Assembly (NCBI GenBank): GCA_028278465.1
Contig: JANQEF010000274.1
Span: 1-7,833, forward strand
Direction: 5' to 3'
DNA length: 7,833 nt
Source of the DNA: Dehalococcoidia bacterium
GTDB taxonomy: Bacteria > Chloroflexota > Dehalococcoidia > Lucifugimonadales > Lucifugimonadaceae
Positions 6,144-7,833 of this stretch are shown in pieces. The notes under the pieces are model-generated. The model saw nothing but the letters and a program-made list of their open reading frames with translations, searched no databases and was not told the origin of the DNA. A program made the position numbers and the translations under genes. Position 1 is the first letter of the stretch; every line of letters begins with the position of its first letter.

Positions 6144-6737
6144 ATGGTCGAGATACGCGAGGAATCGCCGGGCTTTCTTGATGAGTACGCTCGCGTGTCG
6201 ATCGCGTTCGAAGTCAGCGCCACATTCGAGCTTTCGAGTCTCGACCAAGGCCTCGCCGGGTTCTCCTTGGCTGAACGATCTCTCACACCGACGATCGTCA
6301 AGGACCATGACGCGATTCCCGGGAATCATCCGACGGACTGGCGGACGCAGTTCGACCTCGCGAACTGGGGGTTCCTGGCGGCGCGCTTGGAAGGCCGACA
6401 CGTCGGTGGTGCAGTGGTCGCCGTGAAGACACCAGGCATCCTCATGCTCGAAGGTCGGACGGACCTCGCCGTCCTCTGGGACATCCGTGTGGCTCCGCAA
6501 GCTCGCGGCCGCGGTGTCGGGACGGCGCTCTTTCGAGCTGCGGAGCAGTGGGCTGAGCTGCAGAGATGTGACCTGCTCAAGGTGGAGACCCAGAACGACA
6601 ACGTGCCAGCATGCAAGTTCTACGCGAGCCAGGGTTGCTCACTCGGTGGCATCAACCGGTTTGCGTACCCCGACTTCCCGAACGAGGTTCAGCTTCTGTG
6701 GTACAAGCGCCTCGGTGGAGCTCCGCCCGCCGCCTGA
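6144..6737 (+). CDS. GNAT-family N-acetyltransferase, streptothricin acetyltransferase-like (cassette 9)
   Basis: The product is 197 residues, a single GNAT domain. Acetyl-CoA-binding motif A is visible as LWDIRVAPQ followed by A-R121-G-R-G124-V-G126-T-A (about 111-128), matching the Q/RxxGxG/A rule. Motif B is ETQNDNVPACKFY (148-160). The stretch from LWDIRV through ETQ-N-x-N-x-x-AC-x-FY to the final FPNEVQLLWY strongly resembles SatA-type streptothricin acetyltransferases, which inactivate that antibiotic by acetylating its beta-lysine moiety. The N-terminal half (FEVSATFEL, KDHD) is less telling. Substrate assignment is inference; a GNAT acting on another amine is possible. The ATG at 6144 is 9 nt after R' of attC8, preceded by a G-rich run (GGCGGGAG) that is closer than ideal. 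The stop TGA is part of the R'' core of attC9. Confidence 0.9.
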   Translation: MVEIREESPGFLDEYARVSIAFEVSATFELSSLDQGLAGFSLAERSLTPTIVKDHDAIPGNHPTDWRTQFDLANWGFLAARLEGRHVGGAVVAVKTPGILMLEGRTDLAVLWDIRVAPQARGRGVGTALFRAAEQWAELQRCDLLKVETQNDNVPACKFYASQGCSLGGINRFAYPDFPNEVQLLWYKRLGGAPPAA

Positions 6738-6860
6738 CGAGCGGTTGCAGCGGACGGCCTACACGGTGGCGCGCCCAGGGGTGTACCCTCACGGAACTAC
6801 GAGCGGGATCCATCAGCCTGCTGTCACGTTGGCCGCGGCTGATCCCCGATTCCGTCAGGC
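6732..6860 (+). repeat. attC site 9 (subfamily A)
   Basis: R'' is GCCTGAC (6732-6738) and R' is GTCAGGC (6854-6860); these two cores are exact reverse complements of each other, although neither fits the AAC/GTT consensus. The arms GCGGTTGCAGCGGACGGCC and GGCCGCGGCTGATCCCC are complementary with mismatches. The centre keeps TACAC...GGCGCGCC...GTGTACC. Confidence 0.87.
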
Positions 6861-6873
6861 GGCGCTTCAGACC

Positions 6874-7386
6874 GTGGACGGCACGAGTTCACTGCAGACA
6901 CTCGCAGAGGTATCGGTCGCACTGGCTGGATTCGCGAGCTTGCTCGTCGTTCTGCGCCGGGGGCAAGCGCCACCTCCGCCGGGAGGCGAGGGCGCCGACC
7001 TCTTCGTCGTGGTTGGCGGGGGACTGCTGGTTCTACTCTTCTCGCTCTTGCCGCTTCCCCTTGGCCACCTGTTGCCCTCCGCTTCCTCGGTCTGGGTGTT
7101 CTCGAGCGCGCTGTTCTCCGGCTGCCTTCTCTTTGGCTACCTCGCGATTCTACGACGCCGTTCCCAGCTCTTGCGCGCGGGCATTCGGCCTTCCTTCCCT
7201 CGTGTTTCTCAGGTTGTGGTTCAGGCTCCCCTCGTCGTCATCGTCCTTCTCGTTCTCAACGTGGTCGGCGTCCTCGTTCCCCAAGGACCGGGCGTGTACA
7301 TCCTCTCGCTCATCTTCGTCCTCGTGCTCTCCGCCGTGCCGTTGCTCTTCGCAGTCATCGATCTCGCGGCCGAGTCCTCGGAGTAG
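6874..7386 (+). CDS. Hypothetical multi-helix membrane protein, paralogue of the next cassette gene (cassette 10)
   Basis: The product is 170 residues and very hydrophobic, with membrane segments at about 8-27, 43-64, 72-93, 115-135 and 141-163. A short Pro/Gly loop (RRGQAPPPPGGEG, 28-40) follows the first segment and a basic loop (RRRSQLLRAG, 94-103) the third. I know no function. The first ~97 residues align without gaps to the protein in the next cassette, sharing for example L7, T9, A11-E12-V13, A18-G19-F20, V25-V26, E39, L43, S57, P60, L63, S72, W74, S77 and G83. The GTG at 6874 is 13 nt after R' of attC9; the aligned starts of the two proteins support this choice. The frame is open upstream but only through attC9 and the wrong frame of the acetyltransferase gene. 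The stop is 15 nt before attC10. Confidence 0.78.
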   Translation: MDGTSSLQTLAEVSVALAGFASLLVVLRRGQAPPPPGGEGADLFVVVGGGLLVLLFSLLPLPLGHLLPSASSVWVFSSALFSGCLLFGYLAILRRRSQLLRAGIRPSFPRVSQVVVQAPLVVIVLLVLNVVGVLVPQGPGVYILSLIFVLVLSAVPLLFAVIDLAAESSE

Positions 7387-7401
7387 CGGCAGTCGTGCGC
7401 G

Positions 7402-7531
7402 GCTTGACGAGGGGTTGCGGCTGACCCCATTCGCATCGGCACGCTTCTCGCTTGTGGCACAATGCAGCTACCAGCCGGGCGTCTCAGGCAGCCGTCAAGT
7501 CGGCGGCAGCTGAACCCCTGGTCCGCCAGGC
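7402..7531 (+). repeat. attC site 10 (subfamily B)
   Basis: R'' is GCTTGAC (7402-7408) and R' is GCCAGGC (7525-7531). The arms GAGGGGTTGCGGCTGAC and GGCGGCAGCTGAACCCCT are complementary. The centre holds TGTGGCACAATGCAG followed by CCAGCCGGGCGTCTCAGGCA, closest to site 8. R' lacks the GTT triplet. Confidence 0.86.
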
Positions 7532-7542
7532 GGACACGATCG

Positions 7543-7833
7543 GTGGAAGAAGCCGATACCCTACGAACGATTGCCGAGGTGGCAATTGCCATCGCCGGAT
7601 TCACTGGCGTGGTCGTCGTATTCGGGAATCGCACGGGCGGCGAATGGCAGGAGATCGAGGTCGAGCAGCTGTGGCTGTTGCTCTATCAGGCGCTCGTGGC
7701 AACCATCCTCTCTTTCGTCCCGATCCTCCTTCAATCGGCTGACCTCGAAGGCGCCTCGATCTGGCGCGTTTCCAACGCGAACTGCGCAGGTGCGTTCTCC
7801 GTGATTGGCGCTCGGCTGTTCCTTCGGCAGGGT
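7543..7833 (+). CDS. Hypothetical membrane protein, N-terminal part, paralogue of the previous cassette gene (cassette 11)
   Basis: An open frame from GTG 7543 runs off the right edge, giving the first 97 residues. It begins VEEADTLRTIAEVAIAIAGF, continues with a hydrophobic run to about residue 27, a charged loop (NRTGGEWQEIEVEQ, 29-42), a second membrane segment (about 43-64), and the start of a third after S72-I-W74. It aligns without gaps to the cassette 10 protein from the first codon, keeping the TxAEV and AGF motifs, S57-x-x-P60 and W74. This both confirms the frame and supports the GTG start, 11 nt after R' of attC10. The charged loop differs from the Pro/Gly loop of its neighbour, so the two are diverged relatives rather than a recent duplication. 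Function unknown. Confidence 0.75.
   Translation, partial: MEEADTLRTIAEVAIAIAGFTGVVVVFGNRTGGEWQEIEVEQLWLLLYQALVATILSFVPILLQSADLEGASIWRVSNANCAGAFSVIGARLFLRQG

Larger units (their letters stand above)
1..7833. mobile_element. Integron gene-cassette array (internal segment, no integrase in window)
   Basis: Ten attC-like imperfect palindromes separate ten short coding units, all in one orientation, which is the defining layout of an integron array. With the crossover placed after the first G of each R' core, the cassettes run 1-779 (left-truncated), 780-1474, 1475-1976, 1977-3139, 3140-4280, 4281-4889, 4890-5422, 5423-6128, 6129-6854, 6855-7525 and 7526-7833 (right-truncated). Leaders between R' and the start codon are mostly 5-23 nt (58 nt in cassette 5), leaving little room for cassette-specific promoters. 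No intI gene or attI site is seen. The uniform attC length and sequence suggest a chromosomal integron, or a cassette cluster lacking an integrase; which of these applies cannot be decided from this window. Confidence 0.93.

Noticed and set aside
7404..7432. TTGACG as a -35 promoter box in attC10
   Set aside because: It is part of the R'' core, and the sequence about 17 nt downstream (CCCATT) is not a credible -10 box.
658..7531. CRISPR array or REP/ERIC-type repeats
   Set aside because: The repeats are 128-135 bp, palindromic, diverged in their centres and separated by whole genes, which fits attC sites and not CRISPR or short intergenic repeats.

Overview
The window is a stretch of an integron gene-cassette array. 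Ten attC recombination sites (about 128-135 bp each, all in one orientation) are spaced between short genes that all read on the + strand. There are nine complete cassettes, plus the tail of one on the left edge and the head of one on the right edge. Neither an integrase gene (intI) nor an attI site is present, so this is an internal part of an array, or a cluster lacking its integrase. The DNA is GC-rich throughout. The attC sites are similar in length and sequence, which is typical of large sedentary chromosomal integrons rather than mobile class 1 integrons. The host is a GC-rich bacterium, probably environmental; I cannot name the phylum from sequence alone.

Layout, left to right: (1) a partial CDS, possibly the tail of a SAM methyltransferase, overlapping a four-helix membrane protein; (2) a conserved hypothetical protein with an SGCIS / YWQHNG / FDSPE signature; (3) a carboxymuconolactone decarboxylase/AhpD-like protein; (4) an NAD-dependent epimerase/dehydratase of the extended SDR family; (5) a PAP2-family membrane phosphatase; (6) a DUF1772-like four-helix membrane protein; (7) a small putative lipoprotein; (8) a CbrC (UPF0167) family protein; (9) a GNAT acetyltransferase resembling streptothricin acetyltransferases; (10) and (11) two related multi-helix membrane proteins in adjacent cassettes, the last cut by the window end.

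The genes do not form a pathway. They are independent mobile units collected by site-specific recombination, and expression probably comes from read-through of an upstream promoter or from promoters inside some cassettes. The parts most worth attention are the attC sites and the unassigned cassette proteins. Half of the R' core sites lack the usual GTT triplet. In five cassettes the R'' core itself supplies the stop codon. The attC sites fall into two interleaved subfamilies with one outlier.
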